DNA from: Hathewaya limosa
GTDB lineage: Bacteria > Bacillota > Clostridia > Clostridiales > Clostridiaceae
Reading direction: 5' to 3'
Assembly: GCF_030815255.1 (NCBI RefSeq)
Contig: NZ_JAUSWN010000015.1
Location: forward strand, 1-64,000
Length of the DNA: 64,000 nt
Of the stretch, positions 45,519 through 53,661 are shown in pieces (positions within the stretch are counted from its first letter, which is position 1; each line of letters starts with the position of its first letter). The position numbers were made by a program, and so were the translations under genes. The notes beneath the pieces were generated by a model. That model was not told the origin of the DNA and searched no databases. It saw nothing but the letters and a program-made list of their open reading frames with translations.

Positions 45519-46394
45519 ATGGAAGAAAATAAGGATTTAATGAGGATTATTCAAATTAAATTCCCAAGACTAAGTAAGGGGCAAAAGTTAATTGCGGAGT
45601 ACATATTAAAGCACTATGATAAAGCAGCATTTATGACTGCAGCTAAACTTGGGATTAGTGTTGGGGTAAGTGAGTCCACTGTAGTTAGATTTGCCAATGA
45701 ATTAGGATTTAGTGGATATCCTAAACTGCAAAAAGCGTTACAGGAAATGATTAAAAACAAACTAACTACTGTACAGAGAATTGAGTTATCTAATGATTAT
45801 ATAACTCAAGAAAATGCATTAAAGGGTGTTTTAAAATCTGATATGGAAAATATTAGAGCTACATTAGAAAAAATCAATCATAGAACCTTTGATACAGTTG
45901 TAGAATCTTTATTTCAAGCTAAAAAAATATATATTATAGGTTTAAGAAGTTCAAGTGCACTTGCAGAATTTTTAGGTTTTTATTTAAATATAATATTAGA
46001 TAACGTAAAAGTTGTTAACTATGGTGTAAGTGATATTTTTGAGCAAATTTTAAATATTTCAGAAGATGATTTAGTCATAGGAATAGGCTTTCCAAGATAT
46101 GCTACTAGAACTATAGAAGCTCTAAGTTTTGCTCAAAGTAGAAATGCTAAAGTTGTAGCAATTACAGATAGTTTATTATCGCCATTAGCAGCTAAAGCAG
46201 ATTTAACTTTAATAGCTCAAAGTAATATGGCTTCTTTTGTTGATTCTCTTGTTGCACCACTTAGTGTAATAAATGCCTTAATTATAGCAGTGGGCTTAAG
46301 AGAAAAAGAAACCATTTCTAATACTTTTTCTAAGTTAGAAGATATTTGGCAAGAGTATGGAGTATATTCTCATAAAGAAAATAAATTAGAATAG
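45519..46394 (+). CDS. MurR/RpiR family transcriptional regulator
   Basis: The 291-residue protein has an N-terminal HTH_6 domain (about 1-80; LSKGQKLIAEYILKHYDKAA, VSESTVVRFANELGFSGYPKLQ) and a C-terminal SIS sugar-phosphate-binding domain (about 125-265; KKIYIIGLRSSSALAEFL, VIGIGFPRYATRT, AITDSLLSPLAAKAD). Such regulators sense phosphosugars. No sugar gene is adjacent; gdhA follows beyond a terminator, so the target is unknown. Confidence 0.92.
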   Translation: MEENKDLMRIIQIKFPRLSKGQKLIAEYILKHYDKAAFMTAAKLGISVGVSESTVVRFANELGFSGYPKLQKALQEMIKNKLTTVQRIELSNDYITQENALKGVLKSDMENIRATLEKINHRTFDTVVESLFQAKKIYIIGLRSSSALAEFLGFYLNIILDNVKVVNYGVSDIFEQILNISEDDLVIGIGFPRYATRTIEALSFAQSRNAKVVAITDSLLSPLAAKADLTLIAQSNMASFVDSLVAPLSVINALIIAVGLREKETISNTFSKLEDIWQEYGVYSHKENKLE

Positions 46395-46420
46395 TATATT
46401 TTATACTATTCTAATTTTAT
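46384..46420 (+). terminator. Terminator overlapping the rpiR stop codon
   Basis: AATTAGAATAGTATA (46384-46398) / TATACTATTCTAATT (46402-46416), loop TTT, tail TTATT. The 5' arm contains the stop codon (46392-46394), so the terminator and coding end overlap. Confidence 0.8.
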
Positions 46421-46486
46421 TAATTAATAAAATTTTAATGCGTTTAGATCTTTTTAACTTAATGGATCTTATAGGAGGCTCTTAAT

Positions 46487-47854
46487 ATGAAAAAAAATAC
46501 ATTAAATTCTATAGAGTATATTAATAGTGTTTTAGAAAAAGTAAAAAAAAGAAATCATGGAGAAACTGAATTCATTCAAGCAGTAGAAGAAGTTTTACCA
46601 GCCTTAGCGCCCGTTTTAGATAAACATCCAGAATACATTGAAGAAAACCTTTTAGAGAGATTTTGTGAACCAGAAAGACAAATTATGTTCAAAGTGCCAT
46701 GGGTAGATGATGACGGTAATGTTCAAGTAAACAGAGGATTTAGAGTGCAATTTAATGGATGTATTGGTCCATATAAGGGAGGATTAAGATTTCATCCATC
46801 AGTTTATTTAGGAATAATTAAATTTCTAGGATTTGAACAAATTTTAAAAAATTCCTTAACAGGTCTTCCAATTGGTGGTGGAAAAGGAGGATCAGATTTT
46901 GATCCAAGAGGTAAGTCGGATGGAGAAATAAGAAGATTTTGTGAAAGTTTTATGGCGGAATTATATAAACATATAGGGCCAGATGTAGATGTTCCTGCAG
47001 GAGATATAGGAGTAGGTGCGAAAGAAATAGGATATTTATATGGATATTATAGAAGATTAAGAGGGGCTTTCCAAAATGGAGTTTTAACAGGAAAAGGTTT
47101 ATCTTATGGAGGAAGCTTAATAAGACCGGAAGCTACTGGATTTGGAGTAACTTATTTTTGCGAAGAAATGTTACACCTTAAAGGAGAAGGTATAAAAGGT
47201 AAAACAGTAGCAGTATCAGGATATGGAAATGTAGCTTGGGGAGTATGTAAAAAGGTAGCTGAACTTGGAGGAAAAGTAGTCACTTTATCAGGATCAGATG
47301 GATACATATATGATAAAGATGGAGTTATAACTGAAGAAAAAATAAATTATTTACTTGAAATAAGGAGTTCTACTAAGGGCAAAGTAAAAGATTATGCAGA
47401 CAAGTTCCGATGTGAATATCATGTAGGACAAAAGCCTTGGGGTGTTAAAGTTGATATAGCTATGCCATGTGCCACTCAAAATGACATTGATTTAGAACAA
47501 GCTAAACAAATAGTTGCAAATGGTGTTAAATTTATCTGTGAAGGGGCTAATATGCCTTGTACAAACGAAGCAATAAAATATTTCTTGCAAAATGGGGTAA
47601 TAGTTGGTCCAGCCAAAGCAGCTAATGCTGGTGGTGTTGCAGTATCTGCACTTGAAATGGCTCAAAATAGTATGAGATTAAGTTGGAGTAGTGAAGAGGT
47701 AGATGAAAAATTACATGAAATAATGATTAATATTCACAAAAATGCTATGAATGCTGCTAAAGAATATGGATTTGGATATAATTTAGTAGCGGGAGCTAAT
47801 ATAGCTGGTTTCTTAAAAGTAGCAGAGGCAATGTATTCTCAAGGAATTTATTAA
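46487..47854 (+). CDS. gdhA: Glutamate dehydrogenase, NADP-type, hexameric
   Basis: GdhA interconverts glutamate and 2-oxoglutarate plus ammonia. The 455-residue family I enzyme has GPYKGGLRFHPSVYLG, LPIGGGKGGSDFDPRGKS with the catalytic Lys, DVDVPAGDIGVGAKEIGYLYGYY (core DVDVPAGDIGVG), and the Rossmann loop VAVSGYGNVAWG. Cofactor type (NADP vs NAD) is not settled by the motif alone. It is monocistronic, with a terminator shared with the convergent eutL gene. Confidence 0.95.
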   Translation: MKKNTLNSIEYINSVLEKVKKRNHGETEFIQAVEEVLPALAPVLDKHPEYIEENLLERFCEPERQIMFKVPWVDDDGNVQVNRGFRVQFNGCIGPYKGGLRFHPSVYLGIIKFLGFEQILKNSLTGLPIGGGKGGSDFDPRGKSDGEIRRFCESFMAELYKHIGPDVDVPAGDIGVGAKEIGYLYGYYRRLRGAFQNGVLTGKGLSYGGSLIRPEATGFGVTYFCEEMLHLKGEGIKGKTVAVSGYGNVAWGVCKKVAELGGKVVTLSGSDGYIYDKDGVITEEKINYLLEIRSSTKGKVKDYADKFRCEYHVGQKPWGVKVDIAMPCATQNDIDLEQAKQIVANGVKFICEGANMPCTNEAIKYFLQNGVIVGPAKAANAGGVAVSALEMAQNSMRLSWSSEEVDEKLHEIMINIHKNAMNAAKEYGFGYNLVAGANIAGFLKVAEAMYSQGIY

Positions 47855-47859
47855 TAAGT

Positions 47860-47903
47860 AAAAACGGATATCTTTTAATTTTTAAAAGACATCCGTTTTT
47901 TTA
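47860..47903. terminator. Bidirectional terminator between gdhA and eutL
   Basis: AAAAACGGAT (47860-47869) / ATCCGTTTTT (47891-47900), extended by TCTTTTA/AAAAGA pairing; T-runs on both strands fit the convergent genes. Confidence 0.88.
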
Positions 47904-47915
47904 TTTAATTAAAAT

Positions 47916-48575
47916 CTAAATATCAATAGGAATTTTTGCTATGGTTATAATAGCCTCACTAAAGGATTTACAGGCTGTAGTGCAACTACTCTCATTTCCG
48001 CTAATTAAGGCACCACCAAAGTTAGTTGCTGTAGGTGGTTTCCATAAAACTCTTATTTTTACATCAGCACTTTTTAGCACTGAATCCAAAGCATACATAG
48101 ATTCAAGTGGGGGAGCTATTAAAAATGCTATAGATTCGTTTTCAGATATGTTAGTTGCAGTTTTGAAATAAGTACCGGGTCTAGGAATACAGTGAGCATA
48201 ATAAGGAATAGAATTTTCTTCATCTGCAAATTGAATTTCTCCACATAAAGAATCCTTCATGTAATTAGAGGCTAAGGTTAAAGCAGTTTTTACATCTTCT
48301 GTAGTACCACCAGATAAGATGCCTATAAATTCGCCTGCAAGTTTTGTTGTGGCATTAGTATGTCCACCATAGGTGGATTTTGCATACACTAACTCTACAT
48401 CTACCATTTTAGTAACTTGGTCTAATGCTGTATAAGCAGGTAAATCTATTTCGGCAGTAATCATGCCAATACTTTTATGATCGTGTTTAATGTTAAGTTC
48501 CTTTTTTAGGGCAGGACTTACATTAGAGATTATTTTTGCACTTAGTATATTTGAGCAAATTTCAAAGTTGTTCAT
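47916..48575 (-). CDS. eutL: Ethanolamine utilisation microcompartment shell protein EutL
   Basis: EutL is a pseudo-hexameric trimer of tandem BMC domains forming a gated pore in the ethanolamine microcompartment shell. The 219-residue length equals the family norm. Matching stretches include LSAKIISNVSPALKKEL, HKSIGMITAEIDLPAYTALD, YGGHTNATTKLAGEFIGILSG, YYAHCIPRPGTY, AFLIAPPLESMYALDSVLKSADV (core APPLESMYALDSVLKSADV) and PPTATNFGGALISG. The start follows AGGAG at 9 nt. No other eut or shell gene is in the window; the gene stands alone on the minus strand. Confidence 0.93.
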   Translation of the reverse strand: MNNFEICSNILSAKIISNVSPALKKELNIKHDHKSIGMITAEIDLPAYTALDQVTKMVDVELVYAKSTYGGHTNATTKLAGEFIGILSGGTTEDVKTALTLASNYMKDSLCGEIQFADEENSIPYYAHCIPRPGTYFKTATNISENESIAFLIAPPLESMYALDSVLKSADVKIRVLWKPPTATNFGGALISGNESSCTTACKSFSEAIITIAKIPIDI

Positions 48576-48656
48576 TTATTTTATCTCCTAAGTTAAATTT
48601 CTATATAAAATATGCCAATTTATGATTTAAAAATATAAAACTATGCACGATGTGAT

Positions 48657-48712
48657 TTGTACACAATATTAATAAAAATCCATATATAGTATAAATATAA
48701 ATTTGTATACAA
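48657..48712. repeat. Two TTGTAYACAA palindromic motifs upstream of eutL
   Basis: TTGTACACAA (48657-48666, imperfect) and TTGTATACAA (48703-48712, perfect palindrome) are 46 nt apart, 82-137 nt upstream of the eutL start. They could be operator sites; no regulator gene is adjacent. Confidence 0.4.
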
Positions 48713-48771
48713 TATAAATATTATACATAGTTTTAATGTAAAATACACCTTTTTCAAATTTGTAATTAAAT

Positions 48772-49110
48772 TTAGAAATTTAAAACTTTAAGAAAGACTA
48801 AATCGAGTAGTATACAGAGACTAATAAAAACCTCTTTATCCATTAATAGATTTTTTATTGATTCTTCTAATTTAGCATCTAGTTTAGAAGTGCTATCATC
48901 TAAAACTAATATTTTAGTTTTTTTACAATTTAAATTTTCATTAATTAAAGTATTAATGGAATCTAAATTATCTTGTGTTTTACCAAAAGGATGTTATCTT
49001 AAGTTGGTTCAAAAGTTTTGGAATATAGTTGTAGAAAAAAATTACACTGCGTATAGCTTCAAGTAATCCCAAACCAGCTAAAAATATCATTAGAAAACTT
49101 ATACATATGT
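48772..49110 (-). pseudogene. Remnant of an ABC exporter (membrane segment plus Walker B)
   Basis: On the minus strand one frame from about 48988 to the TAA at 48772 reads KTKILVLDDSTSKLDAKLEE, the Walker B and D-loop of an ABC ATPase. Walker A and the LSGGQ signature are missing. A different frame just upstream (about 49110-48990) reads LMIFLAGLGLLEAIRSVIFF, a membrane-helix-like segment, ending in a stop where the ATPase frame begins. Together they look like a deleted and frameshifted TMD-NBD exporter gene. Confidence 0.55.
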
Positions 49111-49548
49111 AAAATTAAACTTATATAAAGTAGTGTTTTATAAATTAAGATAATTATTAAAAATTTTATTTAACATTAAAATAAAGAGATATTAATATAA
49201 TGTTAATAAAATTATGAATAGGTTGACAATTGAAAAAATGGTAATATAATGATTTGTAACATCATGTTTCTTTTTATAGATAAAATTTTATTTAAAAGCA
49301 TAAAAGAGTTTAATTTTATTCATAGAATGTAATTTTAGAATTATTTGCTATAGTTATAATTCTTTATAAAATTTCATAACAATGAATAAGACTTTAATTT
49401 TTGAGGTAACATAATAAAATTAACTTAAATGTAAATAAATAAAATATATGTTATAATTAGTAATGAAAAGAATTATACTTGATGGGTTATAAAATGATAA
49501 GAATTATAATACAGTAAGTCTTATTAATATTATAAAAGAGGTGATTTT
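49111..49548 (+). promoter_or_regulatory. Promoter and repeat-bearing leader of the radical SAM gene
   Basis: TTGACA (49223-49228), 16-nt spacer, TATAAT (49245-49250) is near consensus; a second extended -10 TGTTATAAT lies near 49449-49457. Between them and the gene are AGAATTAT (49337-49344) with its inverse ATAATTCT (49356-49363), and AAGAATTATA twice (49468-49477 and 49499-49508), which may bind a regulator. I recognised no riboswitch. Confidence 0.5.
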
Positions 49549-50934
49549 ATGGGCATTAAGGATACATTAGAAAAAGGGACAAAAGAAGCTATAATTAAAG
49601 CTGGAGTTGAATTATTAGAAAAAAATCCTGAAAAAAATGTAGATAAAATCTTTGCCATTATTCGTAAAGGTGTAAAAGATGAATTTTCAAAGCAAAGAAT
49701 AGATAATGTTCAAAAATATTATGAAGAAATGCCATCGATACATGAATATATTCAGGATATACTTCTTAATACAAATAAAAACTGTTTAAAGAAATTCTTT
49801 TCAAATTTTGTTGGAAATGCTATGTGGTATGGTATTCCTAAAAGGGAAAAACAAGGAGAAAAATATAATACAAAAATACCTTTTACAATTTTGATGAGTC
49901 CATCAATGAGATGTAATTTAAGGTGTAAAGGATGTTATGCTGCTAATTATAGTAAAAAAGACGATATTCCTTTAGAAGAAGTGGACAGAATAGTAAAAGA
50001 AGCTAGAGATTTAGGAATTTATTATATGGTTATTTTAGGAGGAGAACCTTTTTTTAATGACTATATGTTAGATATATATGAAAAATATAATGATGTATAT
50101 TTTACTCCATTTACAAATGGGACTTTATTTAATGAGAACATAGTAAATAAATTGGCTAAGTTGGGTAATGTAATGCCTATGTTTTCTTTAGAAGGATTTA
50201 AAGAAGAAACAGATGCACGTAGAGCTCCTGGCGTTTTTGATTCAGTTATGAAAGGAATGGAACTCTTGAAAAAAGCTGGTGTACCTTTTGGAGTATCTTC
50301 AGCTACAAGTAGAAATAACATAGATATAGTTACTTCAGATAAATTCACAGATATGCTAATAGAAAAAGGCGCTAGAATGATCTGGTATTTTATGTTTATG
50401 CCAGTAGGCGATAATCCAATTCAAGATATGGATTTAATGTTGACTCCGGAACAACGTTTACGTTTAGGAGAAAGAACAAGAAAAATTAGAACTACTAAAA
50501 AAATGTTTACCATAGATTTCTTTAACGATGCTCCCTATGTTGGAGGATGTATAGCAGGAAAATATTATTGTCATATTAATTCAAAAGAAGATTTAGAACC
50601 ATGTATTTTTTCACATTTTGCAACTGACAATGTTAAAGGAAAACCTTTAGGGGAAGCTTTTAAAACATCATATTTTAAAGAATTGAGAAATAGACAACCA
50701 TATAATAAAAATTTATTAATGCCTTGTCCTATGATAGATAATCCAAAGCAAATTAGGGAAATTGTAAAGGTAACAGGGGCTAAAGGAACCCATCCAAGTG
50801 CCGATTTAATGGTAACTGATCCTGTATTTATGAAGAAATTAGACAAGCTATCAGAGGAATTTAAGCCATATGCAGAAAAAGCATTTAAAGAACAATTTAA
50901 TAATACAGGTAATTACAAAATGTCAAAAGGCTAA
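49549..50934 (+). CDS. Radical SAM protein with C-terminal Cys-rich (SPASM-like) region
   Basis: The 461-residue protein has a helical N-terminal part (1-105), then SMRCNLRCKGCYAANY with Cys122, Cys126 and Cys129 holding the 4Fe-4S cluster, ILGGEPFF, and a C-terminal Cys set (GGCIAGKYYCHINSKEDLEPC (core CIAGKYYCHINSKEDLEPC), MPCPMID) that may carry an extra cluster. Family and substrate are unknown to me; related enzymes modify peptides or activate sulfatases, but no precursor peptide or sulfatase is adjacent. It is monocistronic, with its own promoter and terminator. Confidence 0.85.
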   Translation: MGIKDTLEKGTKEAIIKAGVELLEKNPEKNVDKIFAIIRKGVKDEFSKQRIDNVQKYYEEMPSIHEYIQDILLNTNKNCLKKFFSNFVGNAMWYGIPKREKQGEKYNTKIPFTILMSPSMRCNLRCKGCYAANYSKKDDIPLEEVDRIVKEARDLGIYYMVILGGEPFFNDYMLDIYEKYNDVYFTPFTNGTLFNENIVNKLAKLGNVMPMFSLEGFKEETDARRAPGVFDSVMKGMELLKKAGVPFGVSSATSRNNIDIVTSDKFTDMLIEKGARMIWYFMFMPVGDNPIQDMDLMLTPEQRLRLGERTRKIRTTKKMFTIDFFNDAPYVGGCIAGKYYCHINSKEDLEPCIFSHFATDNVKGKPLGEAFKTSYFKELRNRQPYNKNLLMPCPMIDNPKQIREIVKVTGAKGTHPSADLMVTDPVFMKKLDKLSEEFKPYAEKAFKEQFNNTGNYKMSKG

Positions 50935-50940
50935 TATTAA

Positions 50941-50992
50941 AAAAAGCTATCTCTTATAAAAAATATTTTTTTATTTAGAGATAGCTTTTTTT
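50941..50992 (+). terminator. Rho-independent terminator of the radical SAM gene
   Basis: AAAAAGCTATCTCT (50941-50954) / AGAGATAGCTTTTT (50977-50990), long AT loop, T-run. Confidence 0.9.
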
Positions 50993-51627
50993 AGAGTATT
51001 TTTTAGAGTAGAAAACATATTAATATTTAGTATAGTTACAAAATAAATAGTGTACATATTAAAAAATGTATTATAAGTAATAATAAAAGAATGTTATATA
51101 TGTTATTGATAGTTTAATAACATATATAAATAATAAATTCTTAAATAAAAATTTTGAATTTTTGTTTAAGGATTTATTTGCTATTTTTGCGAAATTTGTA
51201 TATATTTTTACATTATAATAAAATTGTTTTAAACGTTATTAAAGTTTGGTTTTGTAAAGAAATTTTTTGTAAAGAAAAATATATTGAAAAACCATATATC
51301 AGCAATGGCTAGGTAAAGAATAGGCTTTTTATTTAAAAATTATGCATAATTATTCATGTACAATTTTATTTATTATTCAGATTTAAATAGTAAATTATAT
51401 AAATAATTAATTAGTAAGTTTATAAAAATGTTCAATACTACCATATAAATTAGAAAAAATAAAGAAAATAATAGATAAAAATTGAAAAAATAAAAGTTTA
51501 AAAAATTAAAATAATTTGAAAATTCCAAAATATTCATTGCGTAAAAAGAATAAATATGCTAAACTTTTAAAAAGATTTGAAAAATTAAAATTATTGTGGG
51601 AATGAAATTTAAGAAAGGAAGGATTAA
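50993..51627 (+). promoter_or_regulatory. Long noncoding region before the AbgT gene
   Basis: About 635 nt with no supportable gene. It holds a tandem repeat TTTTGTAAAGAAA at 51250-51262 and 51265-51277, and AATAATTTGAAAATT (51510-51524), matching 12 of 15 positions of the CodY consensus AATTTTCWGAAAATT. I could not pick one clear promoter. AAGGAAGG-type SD precedes the ATG. Confidence 0.4.
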
Positions 51628-53193
51628 ATGTCAAAAACTAAAGAAGTGAAAGAAAACGTTAAGAGGGGTGGTTTTCAAAAATTTCTTGACTGGGTTGAAA
51701 GAGTAGGTAATAAGATGCCTCACCCAGCTGCAATATTTGTGGTATTATGCCTATTATTAATTATAATATCTCATATTTGTGCTAAAATGGGGGTAAATAT
51801 TAATGCTAATTTAGTGGATAAAGTAAAGGGAGGAACAAAACTTGTTAATGTTAAAGCTGTAAGCTTACTTAACCCGGATGGAATAAGATATATGTTTACA
51901 AGTGCTGTAGATAATTTTACAGGGTTTGCTCCATTAGGAACTGTGCTTGTTGCAATGCTAGGTGTTGGTCTTGCAGAAGAAACTGGACTTATACAAGCTA
52001 TATTAAAAAAATCTGTATTAAAGGCACCTAAAAAATTTGTTACAATGATAATTGTTTTATTAGGTGTAATGTCTAATATTGCATCAGATGCAGGATATAT
52101 AGTATTAATACCTTTAGGGGCTATGGTGTTTTTAAGTTTTGGTAGACATCCGCTGGCTGGGATGGCTGCAGCTTTTGCAGGTGTATCAGGTGGATTTAGT
52201 GCAAACTTATTAATAGGTACTACAGACCCATTATTAGGAGGAATTAGTACAGAAGCAGCAAAACTTGTTGATACAGGTTACAAGGTTGCACCTACAGCCA
52301 ATTGGTATTTTATGATAGTATCAACTTTTTTAATTATGTTTGTGGGTACTTTTGTTACAGAAAGAATAGTAGAACCTAGGCTTGGAAAATATAATCAACA
52401 AATTGATCAAGAAGACATGATGGTTATTACAGAGAAAGAGAATAAGGGATTAAAAGCAGCAAGGATAGGATTCTTTATTTTTATGGCAATTATATTGCTT
52501 CTTGTTGTTCCAACAAACGGAATTTTAAGAGATCCAAAAACACATAAAATTATTGGACATACTCCATTTATGAATTCTATAGTTCCTATTATTACATTAT
52601 TTTTCTTTATACCAGCGGTGGCTTATGGGAAAGTTGTAGGAACTATAAAGTCAAATAAAGATATAGCTAACTCTTTAGGAAAATCTATGGGAAAAATGGG
52701 AGGATATCTTGTATTAGTATTTACAGCATCTCAATTTGTAGCTTACTTTGCTCATACTAATTTAGGAACAATAATAGCTTTTAAAGGTGCTGAATTTTTG
52801 AAGTCTACTGGATTTACAGGAATACCTCTTATAATTGCATTTGTTATATTGTCTGCATTTATAAATTTATTTATGGGTTCAGCTTCAGCGAAATGGGCTA
52901 TTATGGCACCTATTTTTGTACCTATGTTTATGGGATTGCATTTCTCACCAGAGTTTACTCAAGTTGCTTATAGAATAGGAGATTCTTGTACTAATATAAT
53001 AACCCCATTAATGTCTTATTTTGCATTGATTGTTTCATTTGCAGAAAAATATGATGAGGATACTGGAATAGGAACATTAATTTCTACTATGCTTCCATAT
53101 TCAATATTCTTCTTAATATTCTGGAGTATATTACTTGTGGTATGGTATAAAACAGGATTACCTATAGGACCAGGCTCTCCAATACACATATAA
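51628..53193 (+). CDS. AbgT family transporter
   Basis: The 521-residue membrane protein has about 11 hydrophobic helices and AbgT signatures: ASDAGYIVLIPLGAMVF, GGFSANLLIGTTDPLLGGIS, NLFMGSASAKWAIMAPIFVP and GDSCTNIITPLMSYFALI. The family imports p-aminobenzoyl-glutamate or exports sulfonamides using a cation gradient; substrate here is unknown. No abgA/abgB peptidase is adjacent. It has its own terminator. Confidence 0.93.
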   Translation: MSKTKEVKENVKRGGFQKFLDWVERVGNKMPHPAAIFVVLCLLLIIISHICAKMGVNINANLVDKVKGGTKLVNVKAVSLLNPDGIRYMFTSAVDNFTGFAPLGTVLVAMLGVGLAEETGLIQAILKKSVLKAPKKFVTMIIVLLGVMSNIASDAGYIVLIPLGAMVFLSFGRHPLAGMAAAFAGVSGGFSANLLIGTTDPLLGGISTEAAKLVDTGYKVAPTANWYFMIVSTFLIMFVGTFVTERIVEPRLGKYNQQIDQEDMMVITEKENKGLKAARIGFFIFMAIILLLVVPTNGILRDPKTHKIIGHTPFMNSIVPIITLFFFIPAVAYGKVVGTIKSNKDIANSLGKSMGKMGGYLVLVFTASQFVAYFAHTNLGTIIAFKGAEFLKSTGFTGIPLIIAFVILSAFINLFMGSASAKWAIMAPIFVPMFMGLHFSPEFTQVAYRIGDSCTNIITPLMSYFALIVSFAEKYDEDTGIGTLISTMLPYSIFFLIFWSILLVVWYKTGLPIGPGSPIHI

Positions 53194-53204
53194 AATTAAA
53201 ATTT

Positions 53205-53239
53205 ATAGATAGGTAAGTATATTACCTATCTATTTTTTT
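53205..53239 (+). terminator. Rho-independent terminator of the AbgT gene
   Basis: ATAGATAGGTAA / TTACCTATCTAT with a 5-nt loop, followed by seven T residues. Confidence 0.92.
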
Positions 53240-53363
53240 GTATAGAGATATTATATATTTTAATAATATTTTATGAAAATAAAAATAAAGTTTATATAAT
53301 AAAAATAAATTTTAAATAATAATTAGATAAAATATGCAATATAATATCTTAGAGGTGATATAT

Positions 53364-53564
53364 ATGGAAAAGTTACCTAGGTTGACGGGAAGAGAACTTG
53401 TGATTTTAGCAAATATAGCAGCCTTAATAATAGCTGAAGATAAACAAAATGATGATCTAAGAATAATAGGAAACTTTTTAGCACTTACAGGAAGTAACGT
53501 TTTAGCTATACTTTCTATTAATTTGGGAGCTAATATAAATCCAGAACAAGGACCTATTCCATAA
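53364..53564 (+). CDS. Small conserved-looking protein of unknown function
   Basis: A 66-residue protein, MEKLPRLTGRELVILANIAA..., mostly two amphipathic/hydrophobic helices (LVILANIAALIIAEDKQ and LRIIGNFLALTGSNVLAIL) and an NPEQGP tail. An AGAGGTG lies 9 nt before ATG 53364; an in-frame ATG 30 nt upstream has no SD. Similar tiny helical proteins occur in clostridia and some are in unnamed DUF families; I do not recognise the function. It lies between the AbgT transporter and the AraC regulator, co-directional with both. Confidence 0.7.
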   Translation: MEKLPRLTGRELVILANIAALIIAEDKQNDDLRIIGNFLALTGSNVLAILSINLGANINPEQGPIP

Positions 53565-53661
53565 AAATTAAAATTTATGAAAGAAAATATTAGGTATTAG
53601 ATTTATAATATAATTATATAGTAAAATAATAAAGAATATAGGTTAAACTAAGGAGTAAAAT

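Noticed and set aside
47941..48171. Plus-strand ORF opposite eutL
   Set aside because: Lies wholly antisense to eutL, whose protein is a full-length recognisable family member.
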